The position numbers and the translations under genes were made by a program. The notes below the pieces were generated by a model. It was not told the origin of the DNA and made no database searches. It saw only the letters and a list, made by a program, of their open reading frames with translations. A stretch of 64,000 nt of DNA from Ruegeria faecimaris (GTDB taxonomy: Bacteria > Pseudomonadota > Alphaproteobacteria > Rhodobacterales > Rhodobacteraceae), in contig NZ_FXTE01000001.1 in NCBI RefSeq assembly GCF_900182615.1, positions 372,001-436,000 of the forward strand. Direction: 5' to 3'. Numbering within the stretch: the first letter of the stretch is position 1; every line of letters starts with the position of its first letter. Shown piece by piece: positions 45,785-53,781 of the stretch.

Positions 45785-45800
45785 GCAACTGCTGCGTTGC
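45785..45800. promoter_or_regulatory. Inverted repeat between ligase and XRE-cupin genes
   Basis: GCAAC (45785-45789) and GTTGC (45796-45800) are separated by 6 bases, in the 65-base divergent space between the ligase and XRE-cupin starts. It is a possible operator for the regulator. Confidence 0.3.
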
Positions 45801-45832
45801 AAGCGGGACAGGCTGGCCCTATAGAGTGGCGC

Positions 45833-46456
45833 ATGAGAACCAAAGAGCAGACATCTCTGATCCGAATTGCCCGAAACTCGGGCGAGCATACAGAGGTTGA
45901 ACCGCTGGACCTTGGCGTCCGTGTGCGTGAATTGCGCAAGGCGCGAAACTGGACTTTGGAACAAGCGGCCAATCAGGCGGGATTGGCGCGTTCAACACTC
46001 AGCAAAATCGAAAACGGGCAGATGTCGCCTACATACGATGCGCTGAAGAAACTGGCGATCGGGCTGGAAATCTCTGTTCCGCAGCTGTTCACGCCGCCAC
46101 AGCGCGAGCAGGTGATCGGGCGTATGGCTGTGACCCGGATGGGGCAAGGCACCAGCCACGCAACCACAACATACGAGCACGAACTGCTGGCTGAGACGCT
46201 TACGAAAAAGCAGATGCTGCCCTATCGCGCCCGTGTACGTGCCCGGTCGATGGATGAGTTTGACGGGTGGGTCCGCCACGATGGCGAAGAATTCCTGTAC
46301 GTGCTGACGGGTGTCGTTCGCCTGTATACCGAGTTCTACGAACCCGTCGAAATGCGCCGCGGTGACAGCGCCTATTACGACGGCAGCATGGGGCATAATG
46401 TCGTTTCGGTCAGTGAAGAAGACGCGATGATCCTGTGGGTGACGTCACTTACCTAG
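45833..46456 (+). CDS. XRE-family regulator with C-terminal cupin domain
   Basis: A 207-residue regulator: N-terminal HTH_3 (LDLGVRVRELRKARNWTLEQAANQAGLARSTLSKIENGQMSPTYDALKKL, about residues 28-75) and a C-terminal cupin (about 130-200; DGEEFLYVLTGVVRLY, RRGDSAYYDGSMGHNVVSV). These proteins are common local regulators of amino-acid, polyamine or aromatic-acid catabolic genes, with the cupin sensing a small ligand. Divergent from the ligase gene with 65 bases between starts. I chose ATG 45833; the frame is open from 45797. Its 3' end overlaps the convergent CsbD-like gene by 12 bases. Confidence 0.87.
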   Translation: MRTKEQTSLIRIARNSGEHTEVEPLDLGVRVRELRKARNWTLEQAANQAGLARSTLSKIENGQMSPTYDALKKLAIGLEISVPQLFTPPQREQVIGRMAVTRMGQGTSHATTTYEHELLAETLTKKQMLPYRARVRARSMDEFDGWVRHDGEEFLYVLTGVVRLYTEFYEPVEMRRGDSAYYDGSMGHNVVSVSEEDAMILWVTSLT

Positions 46457-46681
46457 ATGTTTGGTGACTTCACGGGTTAGCGCTTCGGTGAACAGGAAAT
46501 CCTCAAGCTCTTCATGTGCCTCGTTCACCGTCAGATGATGGCGTTCGGCCAGATAAGCCTCGAATTGCGCACGGTCGCGCCCGACCGCATCCATGTCTCG
46601 GTCGCGCAAATTGGGAAACCGCCGTTTTGCACGGGCGTACATTTCATTCCAATCTTGCGTCAGATCGTTCCACTTAAACAT
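46445..46681 (-). CDS. CsbD-like small stress protein
   Basis: A 78-residue hydrophilic, helix-rich protein starting MFKWNDLTQDWNEMYARAK. The pattern of W-N-x-x-x-x-W and repeated charged helices (LRDRDMDAVGRDRAQFEAYLAERHHLT) resembles the CsbD/UPF0337 family of general stress proteins. Its start lies about 40 bases downstream of a perfect 14-bp palindrome (46722-46735). Its 3' end overlaps the convergent XRE-cupin gene by 12 bases (46445-46456). Confidence 0.65.
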   Translation of the reverse strand: MFKWNDLTQDWNEMYARAKRRFPNLRDRDMDAVGRDRAQFEAYLAERHHLTVNEAHEELEDFLFTEALTREVTKHLGK

Positions 46682-46721
46682 CAATTGGGCTTTCTGTTTG
46701 TCTGGCTACAGATCTGCTCGG

Positions 46722-46735
46722 CCCTGAATTCAGGG
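46722..46735. promoter_or_regulatory. Perfect 14-bp palindrome upstream of the CsbD-like gene
   Basis: CCCTGAATTCAGGG lies 41 bases before the ATG of the minus-strand CsbD-like gene. It is a good operator candidate; no known regulator assigned. Confidence 0.4.
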
Positions 46736-47227
46736 TACGAATGGTGTTTGCAGGTAGGGCTATGGCAAAATGTCGCACCTTGAGCGTGCGAAGTTTAAAT
46801 CAGTTAGGCCCGCCACAGGAAATCTGAGACGGGCCTACGGACCAAATAGTTTTGAGTGAGTGGAGGCTGGTCCGAAAATACTGTTCCTGATGTTGTAACA
46901 CAGCTATGTGTCGGTAATGTTTGGCGTAATTCAAATTGGATACATTTGTACTAGTCGCAGGCTATATCTTTCGAACCCGTTACGTAAAGCCCCTTGTTGA
47001 AATTTTTCAAATTTGTCTGAAACTAGGGATCGCATCAATTTATAGCGGAATGCCCACAGCCTTTACCTGCATGTCGTGGTACTGCGGGTCTGTGCCAGAA
47101 TCCGCCGAAGGGTATGAGACCCACACAGCAAACGCCGAACGGGTCTTATTGCATCACATCTGCAGCGGTTGCGATCCTCTGGAACGAGATTGGCACGGAC
47201 AGTTAGCATTTAGGAAAGGACGGGGCC

Positions 47228-47241
47228 GCCTCTTTTGAGGC
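47228..47241 (-). terminator. Short hairpin at the 3' end of the peptide-binding protein gene
   Basis: GCCTC/GAGGC around TTTT, immediately after the stop at 47243. No strong T tract follows on the minus strand. Confidence 0.3.
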
Positions 47242-47242
47242 G

Positions 47243-49069
47243 CTATTCCTCGTACCACCAGACCTGCGGCATGTATTCCGGCCCGTCACCGTATATGGGC
47301 AGGGTTTCCGGCTGTTTCAGCTCACGCGCATGTGCAATCCGGCCGACGTCAAAGCTCCAGATCGGGATGACATACCGGCCAGCGGTTAGAACGCGATCCA
47401 GCGCGCGGGTCGCAGACACGAAATCTTCGTGGCTTTCAGAGGCCAGCATCGTATCGATTAAACCGTCCACTGCTAGTGACTGAACCCCCATCAGGTTACG
47501 TGTTCCTGCCGTGTCGGCATTTTCACTGCCCCAATACAGGCGTTGTTCGTTGCCCGGCGACAGGGAAAGAGCCCGGCGAAATGGGGTCATGTCAAAATCA
47601 TGGGCATCCATCCGAGAGGTGTATTGTGCGTCGTCGATTTTTTCGACTGTAAGCTCGATGCCAAGCCGTTCGAGCGTACGCGCATAGATTTCGGCGATGG
47701 TTCCGACATTCTGGACAACGTTGAGGCTGCCCTGGCTGATGACCATGTCAACGATGAACGCTTCGCCATCTGCGTTTCGCAGTACGCCATCCTGAACCGT
47801 CCAGCCAGCCTCTTGCAGAAGCTTGGTTGCCTTGCGCAAATTGGCCCTGTTGCGTTCCGAACCGTCACCTACCGGCAGCTCGTAGCCTTCCAGCGTACCG
47901 GGCAACAGTGTATCGGCGTATGGCTGCAGCAGTTCAGCCACCTGACCGGTGGCAGTACCGGGCTGCATCGCCAAATCCGAGCCCGAGAAATACGAGGTTA
48001 TCCGCGGTTGCGCGCTTCCGGTGACGGTGTCGTTGATGAATTCGAAATTGAAAGCCAGAGTCAGAGCCTCGCGCACGCGCCAATCATCGAAGGGTGGCTT
48101 GCGCGTATTCATGACAAATCCGGTCATGCCCGAAGGCTTGCGATGCGGGATTTCGGTTTTCAGCACATCGCCGCGCTGTACCGCGGGGAAGTCATACTGG
48201 TTGTTCCACTTATCGGCGTTAAACTCGCGCACGGCTGAGAGCTCGCCTGCTTTGAAGGCCTCGAATGCGACTGTGCCATCCCCGTAGAACTCGATCCGCA
48301 TCTCATCCAGATTCATGGTGCCGCGCCGAAACGGAATGTCAGCGCCCCAGTAATTCGGATTTCGACGCAGGTTCACATACCGTCCGGCTTCGTACCCGTC
48401 GATGACATATGGTCCAGACCCCAAGGGGATGTCTTGCAGCGGCGCGTCGGCAAAGTCTTTACCCTCCCACTGTGCCTTCTGAAGGATCGGGCGCATCCCG
48501 GCGATCAACGCAAGCTCGCGGTCGGGGTCGTTAAACGTGATGCGGACGGAACGCGGTCCGGTTTGTTCGATACTGTCGATCTTTCCCCAAAGGCCGCGAT
48601 ATCTCAGATGCCCTTCGGTTCCCAAAGTCTCATATGACCATATGACATCCTCGACAGTGACTGGTGACCCATCCGAGAATCGGGCATTCTCTCGCAGGGT
48701 AAATTCGACCCAGGATCGGTCTGGAGCCGTCTCAACTGATTCGGCTAACAACCCGTAAAGAGTGAAAGGTTCGTCCCAGGAACGCCCCATCAGGCTTTCA
48801 TGGGTCCAAAATCGCAACTGCCAGGGTGACGTGCCTTTTTGCACAAACGGGTTAAGGCTGTTATAGCCGCCGGTATTTCCAAATACGACTTTGCCGCCTT
48901 TGGGTGCATCAGCGTTGACATAGGGTAGCGACACAAAATCCGGTGGTAGGGCAGGGTCGCCATACATAGCTATGCCATGGGTCGATTCTGCATGGGCTGC
49001 TGCAACGGCAAAAACACTAACGATTCCCGCGATCATAGGGCGAACGGGGCGAAGGAAATCGGGGCTCAT
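47243..49069 (-). CDS. Periplasmic oligopeptide-binding protein (YejA type)
   Basis: A 608-residue extracellular solute-binding protein of family 5. A signal peptide (MIAGIVSVFAVAAAHA) precedes HGIAMYGDPALPPDF, the YejA-like start. Family features are LAESVETAPDRSWVEFTLRENARFSDGSPVTVEDVIWSYE and GSGPYVIDGYEAGRYV. It would deliver peptides or microcin-like compounds to a YejBEF permease, but no permease or ATPase gene is adjacent, so it is an orphan. In-frame starts at residues 1 and 12 are both possible. Divergent from the candidate small RNA at 49184. Confidence 0.88.
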   Translation of the reverse strand: MSPDFLRPVRPMIAGIVSVFAVAAAHAESTHGIAMYGDPALPPDFVSLPYVNADAPKGGKVVFGNTGGYNSLNPFVQKGTSPWQLRFWTHESLMGRSWDEPFTLYGLLAESVETAPDRSWVEFTLRENARFSDGSPVTVEDVIWSYETLGTEGHLRYRGLWGKIDSIEQTGPRSVRITFNDPDRELALIAGMRPILQKAQWEGKDFADAPLQDIPLGSGPYVIDGYEAGRYVNLRRNPNYWGADIPFRRGTMNLDEMRIEFYGDGTVAFEAFKAGELSAVREFNADKWNNQYDFPAVQRGDVLKTEIPHRKPSGMTGFVMNTRKPPFDDWRVREALTLAFNFEFINDTVTGSAQPRITSYFSGSDLAMQPGTATGQVAELLQPYADTLLPGTLEGYELPVGDGSERNRANLRKATKLLQEAGWTVQDGVLRNADGEAFIVDMVISQGSLNVVQNVGTIAEIYARTLERLGIELTVEKIDDAQYTSRMDAHDFDMTPFRRALSLSPGNEQRLYWGSENADTAGTRNLMGVQSLAVDGLIDTMLASESHEDFVSATRALDRVLTAGRYVIPIWSFDVGRIAHARELKQPETLPIYGDGPEYMPQVWWYEE

Positions 49070-49148
49070 TTTGGAAACAATCCTGCTCTGGCCTTATTTT
49101 GTTGGGATTCACCGTAGCCATGATTTTTCATATTATCAAACTTTTAGC

Positions 49149-49177
49149 TTGGACGAAGGCGTAGAATTGCTTATAAA
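49149..49177 (+). promoter_or_regulatory. Sigma70-type promoter of candidate small RNA
   Basis: TTGGAC (49149-49154), a 17-base spacer, then TATAAA (49172-49177): near-consensus with optimal spacing. The start of transcription is expected near A49184. It faces the terminator at 49231 and lies upstream of bdhA. Confidence 0.65.
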
Positions 49178-49183
49178 GGGCGT

Positions 49184-49259
49184 ACTGCTCGATAGGTTTC
49201 TTGCCTGTATGAAACCTGCCTCAATAACTTAACGCCCGCTTCGTGCGGGCGTTTTTTTT
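49184..49259 (+). ncRNA. Candidate small RNA (~75 nt) with Rho-independent terminator
   Basis: Between the divergent peptide-binding protein and bdhA genes is a complete small transcription unit. Near-consensus promoter at 49149-49177; stem-loop one, AGGTTTC (49194-49200) with GAAACCT (49211-49217) and 10-base loop; 13-base single-stranded linker; then terminator AACGCCCGC (49231-49239)/GCGGGCGTT (49245-49253) followed by T8. No plus-strand gene lies upstream for this terminator to serve. Alternatives are a bdhA attenuator leader (bdhA starts 102 bases later), or a leader peptide: ATG AAA CCT GCC TCA ATA ACT TAA at 49209-49232. hfq is encoded in this window. Confidence 0.65.
49231..49259 (+). 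terminator. Strong orphan Rho-independent terminator
   Basis: Stem AACGCCCGC/GCGGGCGTT (9 bp), loop TTCGT, T tract of 8 (49252-49259). No coding gene precedes it on this strand, so it belongs to the candidate small RNA or to a bdhA leader. Confidence 0.9.
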
Positions 49260-49360
49260 GTGCGATTTTCGCTGATACAGCGCCCCCAATCTTTCCCCGT
49301 TTTCTTTGCAGGTGCAGCATGGCACTGTGCCGTCAACACGGAATCTGACGGAGAGCACCC

Positions 49361-50134
49361 ATGAGTCTTTCGGGCAAAACAGCAATCATCACAGGATCGA
49401 ATTCGGGCATCGGGCTGGGCATCGCCCGCGAGCTGGCCAAAGCCGGGGCGGATGTGGTGCTGAATTCGTTTACTGACCGCGACGAAGATCATGCTCTGGC
49501 CGCAGAGATCGGGCAGGAAACCGGAACCAACGCGCGCTATATCAAAGCGGACATGTCCAAGGGTGACGAGTGTAGGGCGCTGATCGAAAAGGCTGGAGCC
49601 TGCGATATCCTGGTCAACAATGCCGGCATTCAGCATGTGGCGCCGATTGATCAGTTTCCAACCGACAAATGGGACGCGATCATTGCGATCAACATGAACT
49701 CGGCCTTTCACACCACTGCCGCCGCGTTGCCGATGATGCGCAAGGCGGGCTGGGGACGGGTGGTGAATATTGCATCGGCCCATGGGTTGACGGCATCGCC
49801 TTTCAAAGCCGCCTATATCGCGGCCAAGCACGGTGTTGTCGGGATGACCAAAACCGTAGCCCTCGAGACCGCACAGGAGCCGATTACCTGTAATGCGATT
49901 TGCCCGGGATATGTGCTGACGCCGCTGGTCGAAGAGCAGATACCCAATACGATGAAAGAATACGATATGAGCCGTGAGGATGTCGTGAAGAATGTCCTGC
50001 TAAAGCGGCAACCTTCGAAAGAATTCGCTACGGTCGAACAACTGGGCGGTACGACGATCTTTCTGTGCTCGGATGCGGCGGCGCAGATCACCGGCACGAC
50101 GATTTCAGTTGATGGCGGGTGGACCGCGCTCTGA
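49361..50134 (+). CDS. bdhA: D-beta-hydroxybutyrate dehydrogenase (SDR)
   Basis: A 257-residue SDR that interconverts 3-hydroxybutyrate and acetoacetate with NAD, in polyhydroxybutyrate use. It has the TGSNSGIGLG nucleotide site, NNAGIQHVAPI, and catalytic Ser139, Tyr152 and Lys156. The BdhA-specific ASAHGLTASPFKAAYIAAKHG segment, which supplies substrate-binding His and Lys, supports the specific assignment. The start has a ggagag ribosome site. It is followed 12 bases later by a patatin gene, a conserved pairing in polyhydroxybutyrate-making alphaproteobacteria. Upstream lies the candidate small RNA. Confidence 0.92.
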   Translation: MSLSGKTAIITGSNSGIGLGIARELAKAGADVVLNSFTDRDEDHALAAEIGQETGTNARYIKADMSKGDECRALIEKAGACDILVNNAGIQHVAPIDQFPTDKWDAIIAINMNSAFHTTAAALPMMRKAGWGRVVNIASAHGLTASPFKAAYIAAKHGVVGMTKTVALETAQEPITCNAICPGYVLTPLVEEQIPNTMKEYDMSREDVVKNVLLKRQPSKEFATVEQLGGTTIFLCSDAAAQITGTTISVDGGWTAL

Positions 50135-50146
50135 GCCTTGGGGAGT

Positions 50147-51178
50147 ATGGCAGTGATACGTATCAATCTGGCTTTGCAGGGCGGCGGTGCGCACGGAGCG
50201 TTCACTTGGGGTGTGCTGGATCGTCTGCTGGACGAAGATGATATCGAAGTCGCGGCGATCACCGGAACATCGGCAGGTGCACTGAACGGGGCGGCCTTTA
50301 AGTCTGGCATGGTGAGGGCAGGCCGTGAGGGCGCGCGTGCCAATCTGGATGCGCTCTGGGCTCGTATGGGGGCCGTCGACGATACGAACCTGACCAACTG
50401 GATGCGTGCGTTTGAGCCCTCACATATCGCACAGTCCATCGAAAATTCGCTGCCGTTTGCTGTAGGCGACGCCTGGTCGCGATTGGTTTCGCCTTATGCC
50501 TATGGGCCGTTCTACCGTAACCCCTTGGAACCTGTGGTCGAGCGCTTTGATTTCGATGAAATATGCGCTGCCGAAGGTCCGCGTCTGTATGTCTGCGCGA
50601 CTTGCGTGCGCAGCGGAAAGATACGGGTGTTCACAGGGGACGAGCTGTCGACTGAGGCCATCCTTGCTTCCGCCTGTTTGCCAACCCTGTTTCAGGCGGT
50701 CGAGATATTCGATCCAAAATCGGGCCGGACCGAGGCTTACTGGGATGGCGGATATACCGGTAATCCAGCTCTGTATCCCTTGTTCAATTCCGATCTGCCC
50801 GAGGACGTGGTGATCGTGAACATCAACCCTCTGGAACGGGAAGAAATCCCAAAGACGCCGCAGCAGATCCAGAACCGGATCAATGAGATTGGCTTTAACT
50901 CATCGCTGTTTCGGGAACTGAGGGCCATAAGCTTCGTTCAGCGCTTGCTGGAAGATGGCAAGCTGAAAGCGGGCGAAATGAGCCGTGTTTTGGTTCACAT
51001 GATTGCCGATGACGCGTTGATGAATGACCTCTCGGTCGCGACCAAGACAGTGCCCAACCCTGTGGTCCTGCATAAACTCAAAGAAGCTGGCCGCAATGCA
51101 GCTGATCAGTTTTTGACAGATCACAAGGCCGATTTGGGTGCACGCAGCACGGTCAATCTGCCGGAAATGTTTGGATAG
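50147..51178 (+). CDS. Patatin-like phospholipase
   Basis: A ~343-residue patatin-family lipid hydrolase. The oxyanion loop is GGGAHGAF, the nucleophile elbow is GTSAG and the catalytic Asp is in WDGGYTGNP. It probably acts on a lipid, or on a polyhydroxybutyrate-related substrate given its coupling with bdhA; that is inference. The start is ambiguous: ATG 50147 is only one base from the ggggag ribosome site, while GTG 50153 has better spacing of seven. Its stop abuts the convergent DUF502 stop with no gap. Confidence 0.88.
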   Translation: MAVIRINLALQGGGAHGAFTWGVLDRLLDEDDIEVAAITGTSAGALNGAAFKSGMVRAGREGARANLDALWARMGAVDDTNLTNWMRAFEPSHIAQSIENSLPFAVGDAWSRLVSPYAYGPFYRNPLEPVVERFDFDEICAAEGPRLYVCATCVRSGKIRVFTGDELSTEAILASACLPTLFQAVEIFDPKSGRTEAYWDGGYTGNPALYPLFNSDLPEDVVIVNINPLEREEIPKTPQQIQNRINEIGFNSSLFRELRAISFVQRLLEDGKLKAGEMSRVLVHMIADDALMNDLSVATKTVPNPVVLHKLKEAGRNAADQFLTDHKADLGARSTVNLPEMFG

Positions 51179-51856
51179 TCACTCTGGTGGCTGGGTCGGG
51201 TCTTTGTCGTTCGGGTAAACAAGACCGGCCGAAATCACCAGCTTGGCGGCATCTTCGATCGACATGTCCAAAAGGATGACGTCCTCGATCGGAAAGAACA
51301 GCAAGAACCCCGATGTCGGGTTGGGTGTCGTCGGAATGAACACGCTGTACAGATCGCCACCCGCTTCTGCACGTTCGTTGACTTCTCCCTTGGCGGTGGT
51401 CGAGACGAACCCGATGGCCCAGATGCCACGGCGCGGATATTGAACCAGACAGGCTTTTTCAAATGACCGTTCAGTCTGGGCAAAGACGGTCTCGGAAATC
51501 TGCTTGATGCCTGAATAGATGGACCGGATGACCGGCATCCTGTTCACCAGGCTTTCGGTGAACGAGATAAAGGATCGGCCTAGGATGCCCTTGGCAACCC
51601 AGCCCACCACGACGGTGAACACCAGAAAAAAGATGACACCTACACCGCGCAGGTTGATGCCAACATATTGTTCAGGCTGGAATTGGTGGGGAACCAGCGG
51701 CAGAACCGCACTGTCGATCCAGCCGACAACAGACCAGATCAGCCAGATCGTCAACCACACCGGAGCAATAACGACGATGCCCGTCAGAAAGGACGCGCGC
51801 AGCCTTGAGAACAGGCCGGGCTGTCGGTTGGGTTCTTCGTCAAAAGGAGTGTTCAT
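51179..51856 (-). CDS. DUF502 family membrane protein
   Basis: A 225-residue membrane protein of the DUF502 family. It has two hydrophobic helices in the first half (FLTGIVVIAPVWLTIWLI and VIFFLVFTVVVGWVAKGILGR), the conserved NRMPVIRSIYSGIKQISETVF motif, and a soluble C-terminal domain with GFVSTTAKGE and VFIPTTPNPTSGFLLFFP. No function is established. It is convergent to the patatin gene with no spacer. Confidence 0.88.
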   Translation of the reverse strand: MNTPFDEEPNRQPGLFSRLRASFLTGIVVIAPVWLTIWLIWSVVGWIDSAVLPLVPHQFQPEQYVGINLRGVGVIFFLVFTVVVGWVAKGILGRSFISFTESLVNRMPVIRSIYSGIKQISETVFAQTERSFEKACLVQYPRRGIWAIGFVSTTAKGEVNERAEAGGDLYSVFIPTTPNPTSGFLLFFPIEDVILLDMSIEDAAKLVISAGLVYPNDKDPTQPPE

Positions 51857-51920
51857 TGCGGTCCTGAGTGGCTTGCGAATTTAGTTAAGCAGTCCTTGGC
51901 CTTGGTACAATAGCTATATG

Positions 51921-52835
51921 TCAATCCGCCTTGGCGGACAGGGCGCGGGCGATCCCGGCTGCCAGACGGGCATTGTTGCGGACCAATGCGATATTGGCGG
52001 TCAGAGAACGACCTTCGGTCTGCTCATAAATCCGTTGCAACAGGTAGGGAGTAACCCCTTTACCGCTGATCCGATGCGCATCTGCATCCGCCTGGGCCGA
52101 GGCGATGATCGGGGCCAGTTCCTCGGATGGGATCTGATCGGCCTCCGGGATCGGATTGGCGACAAGTTGGCCGCCGGGCAGGCCAAGCGCGCGTCTGGTC
52201 GCATGTGCGTGCGCGACGTCTTCCGCACTGTCCATGCGCAGAGGGGCTGCCAGCGGGGATTTTGCCGACCAGAAGGCCGGAAATTCGTCCTGGCCATAGG
52301 CAATGACCGGAACGCCCAGTGTTTCCAGAACCTCAAGCGTCTTGGCCAGATCGAGGATGGCTTTGGCGCCTGCGGCAACAACCGTGACCGGGGTATGGGC
52401 CAATTCGTGCAGGTCAGCAGAGATATCGAACGAGGTCTCAGCCCCTTGGTGGACGCCTCCAATACCGCCGGTGGCGAAAACGTCGATCCCGGCGTGATGG
52501 GCGGCGATCATGGTTGCGGCGACCGTTGTTGCACCGGTCCCACCGGTTGCCATGCAGGCGGCCATATCGGCACGGGACAGTTTGGCGACCCCATGCACTT
52601 GGCCCAGCGCTTTCAACTCTTCGGCTTCCAGACCGACGTGAAGCGTACCATTGATCACCGCCATGGTGGCTGGTACAGCGCCCGCCTCTCGGATGTCTTG
52701 TTCAACCTGTGCCGCAACCTCGATGTTCTGCGGGTAGGGCATACCGTGGGTGATGATCGTGCTTTCCAGCGCAACGATAGGTTGGCCTGCGTCTTTGGCG
52801 GCGCGGACCTCGGCAGAATATTGAATGTTGATCAC
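51921..52835 (-). CDS. psuG: Pseudouridine-5'-phosphate glycosidase
   Basis: PsuG cleaves the C-C glycosidic bond of pseudouridine 5'-phosphate to uracil and ribose 5-phosphate. The 304-residue protein has the family motifs ALESTIITHGMPYPQN, the KLSRAD segment with catalytic Lys, and the ATGGIGGVHQGAE metal/phosphate site. It overlaps psuK by four bases. Together the pair allows use of pseudouridine from RNA turnover. Confidence 0.93.
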   Translation of the reverse strand: MINIQYSAEVRAAKDAGQPIVALESTIITHGMPYPQNIEVAAQVEQDIREAGAVPATMAVINGTLHVGLEAEELKALGQVHGVAKLSRADMAACMATGGTGATTVAATMIAAHHAGIDVFATGGIGGVHQGAETSFDISADLHELAHTPVTVVAAGAKAILDLAKTLEVLETLGVPVIAYGQDEFPAFWSAKSPLAAPLRMDSAEDVAHAHATRRALGLPGGQLVANPIPEADQIPSEELAPIIASAQADADAHRISGKGVTPYLLQRIYEQTEGRSLTANIALVRNNARLAAGIARALSAKAD

Positions 52836-53725
52836 AGTGGGGTTTCTCCGGAAACGTAAGTTGCGGCGGCATGCAGGGCACGTGACAGGGCCTCATCGCT
52901 TGGGGCACCGGTGGCCTCGGATGCGATATGCGCCGCCATGAATGTATCACCCGCGCCGGTCACACGGGTGACTAGAACGGATGGGGGTTTTTGGGTCAAG
53001 ATTTCCTCAGCGCTGGCAACGGTTGCCGAACTGCCGCCATCAGTCACCAGCACGCGCAGCGCGCCGCGATCTAGCAGCCCCTTGGCGGCGCTTGCCGAAT
53101 CCGCGAATTCGCGCTGGCACAGGATGCCAGCTTCTTCGAGGTTCACATAAAGCGTCGCGCGGGCATGTTTGAGGAAAGGCAGCAGGCGATCGGCCTTGCC
53201 GGGTGAGGCCGGTGCCACGCGCAGGTCGGCCCCGGCGAAGGCTGGGCTTTGCGCGATTTCTTCCAAAAGCGACAGCGTCAGGTTGCCATCCAAAGCGACA
53301 GGGCCACTGAATGGCATGGTCTCTGTGCCTAATGGGCCTTGCATCAGGGGTTTCAGAATTTTTGCCCCTGCAGCCTCAAGTGAATGGGCGTCCGCAATCG
53401 CGGCAATCAACCCATTGGCGCCCTCGACAGCCATATATCTGTCGGTCGGCAGGTCCTGCGAGCGATAGATGTGATCCGTTACCATCCCTAGCCGGGCGCA
53501 AGCATTGACCAACTCGTCGCCTTCGGGATCGCGGCCAATGGCGGTCAGCAGGGTGGGCGTCATGCCAAACCGCACCAGCGTCATGGCAATGTTCATTGCC
53601 ACGCCTCCGGGCAGGCGGGTGATCCTGCCGGGAACATCCGACCCCTGCCGCATGGCGCTGGCAGAACGCCCGATCACGTCCCACAGGACAGAACCGATAC
53701 AAAGAATTTCGCTGTTCTGAGTCAT
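52832..53725 (-). CDS. psuK: Pseudouridine kinase (PfkB family)
   Basis: A 297-residue PfkB-family sugar kinase, assigned as PsuK by coupling to psuG. It has the N-terminal PGGVAMNIAMTLVRFG motif and the C-terminal DTFMAAHIASEA signature, preceded by VTRVTGAGD with the catalytic Asp. It phosphorylates pseudouridine to pseudouridine 5'-phosphate, the substrate of psuG. No nucleoside transporter is adjacent. Its start is about 56 bases from the ThiE-like gene's stop on the same strand. Confidence 0.88.
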   Translation of the reverse strand: MTQNSEILCIGSVLWDVIGRSASAMRQGSDVPGRITRLPGGVAMNIAMTLVRFGMTPTLLTAIGRDPEGDELVNACARLGMVTDHIYRSQDLPTDRYMAVEGANGLIAAIADAHSLEAAGAKILKPLMQGPLGTETMPFSGPVALDGNLTLSLLEEIAQSPAFAGADLRVAPASPGKADRLLPFLKHARATLYVNLEEAGILCQREFADSASAAKGLLDRGALRVLVTDGGSSATVASAEEILTQKPPSVLVTRVTGAGDTFMAAHIASEATGAPSDEALSRALHAAATYVSGETPL

Positions 53726-53781
53726 GTCGACGTCATGCCGCAGCCCCGGCGTGGGTGCAAGGGTTAACGCTCACATCCTGC

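Larger units (their letters stand above)
46682..47242. other. 561-base gene-free region with inverted repeats
   Basis: No convincing open frame; a 100-codon frame at 46936-47238 has no family resemblance or ribosome site and I reject it. The left third is structured: CCCTGAATTCAGGG (46722-46735), TCGCAC/GTGCGA (46773-46791), TAGGCCCG/CGGGCCTA (46805-46837) and CGGACCA/TGGTCCG (46838-46874). The last two stems abut. This could be a non-coding RNA, the edge of a decayed insertion sequence, or protein-binding sites. The right part is A+T rich and I see nothing in it. Confidence 0.5.

Noticed and set aside
46936-47238. 100-residue plus-strand frame in the gene-free region
   Set aside because: No ribosome site or family match; AT-rich noncoding composition.
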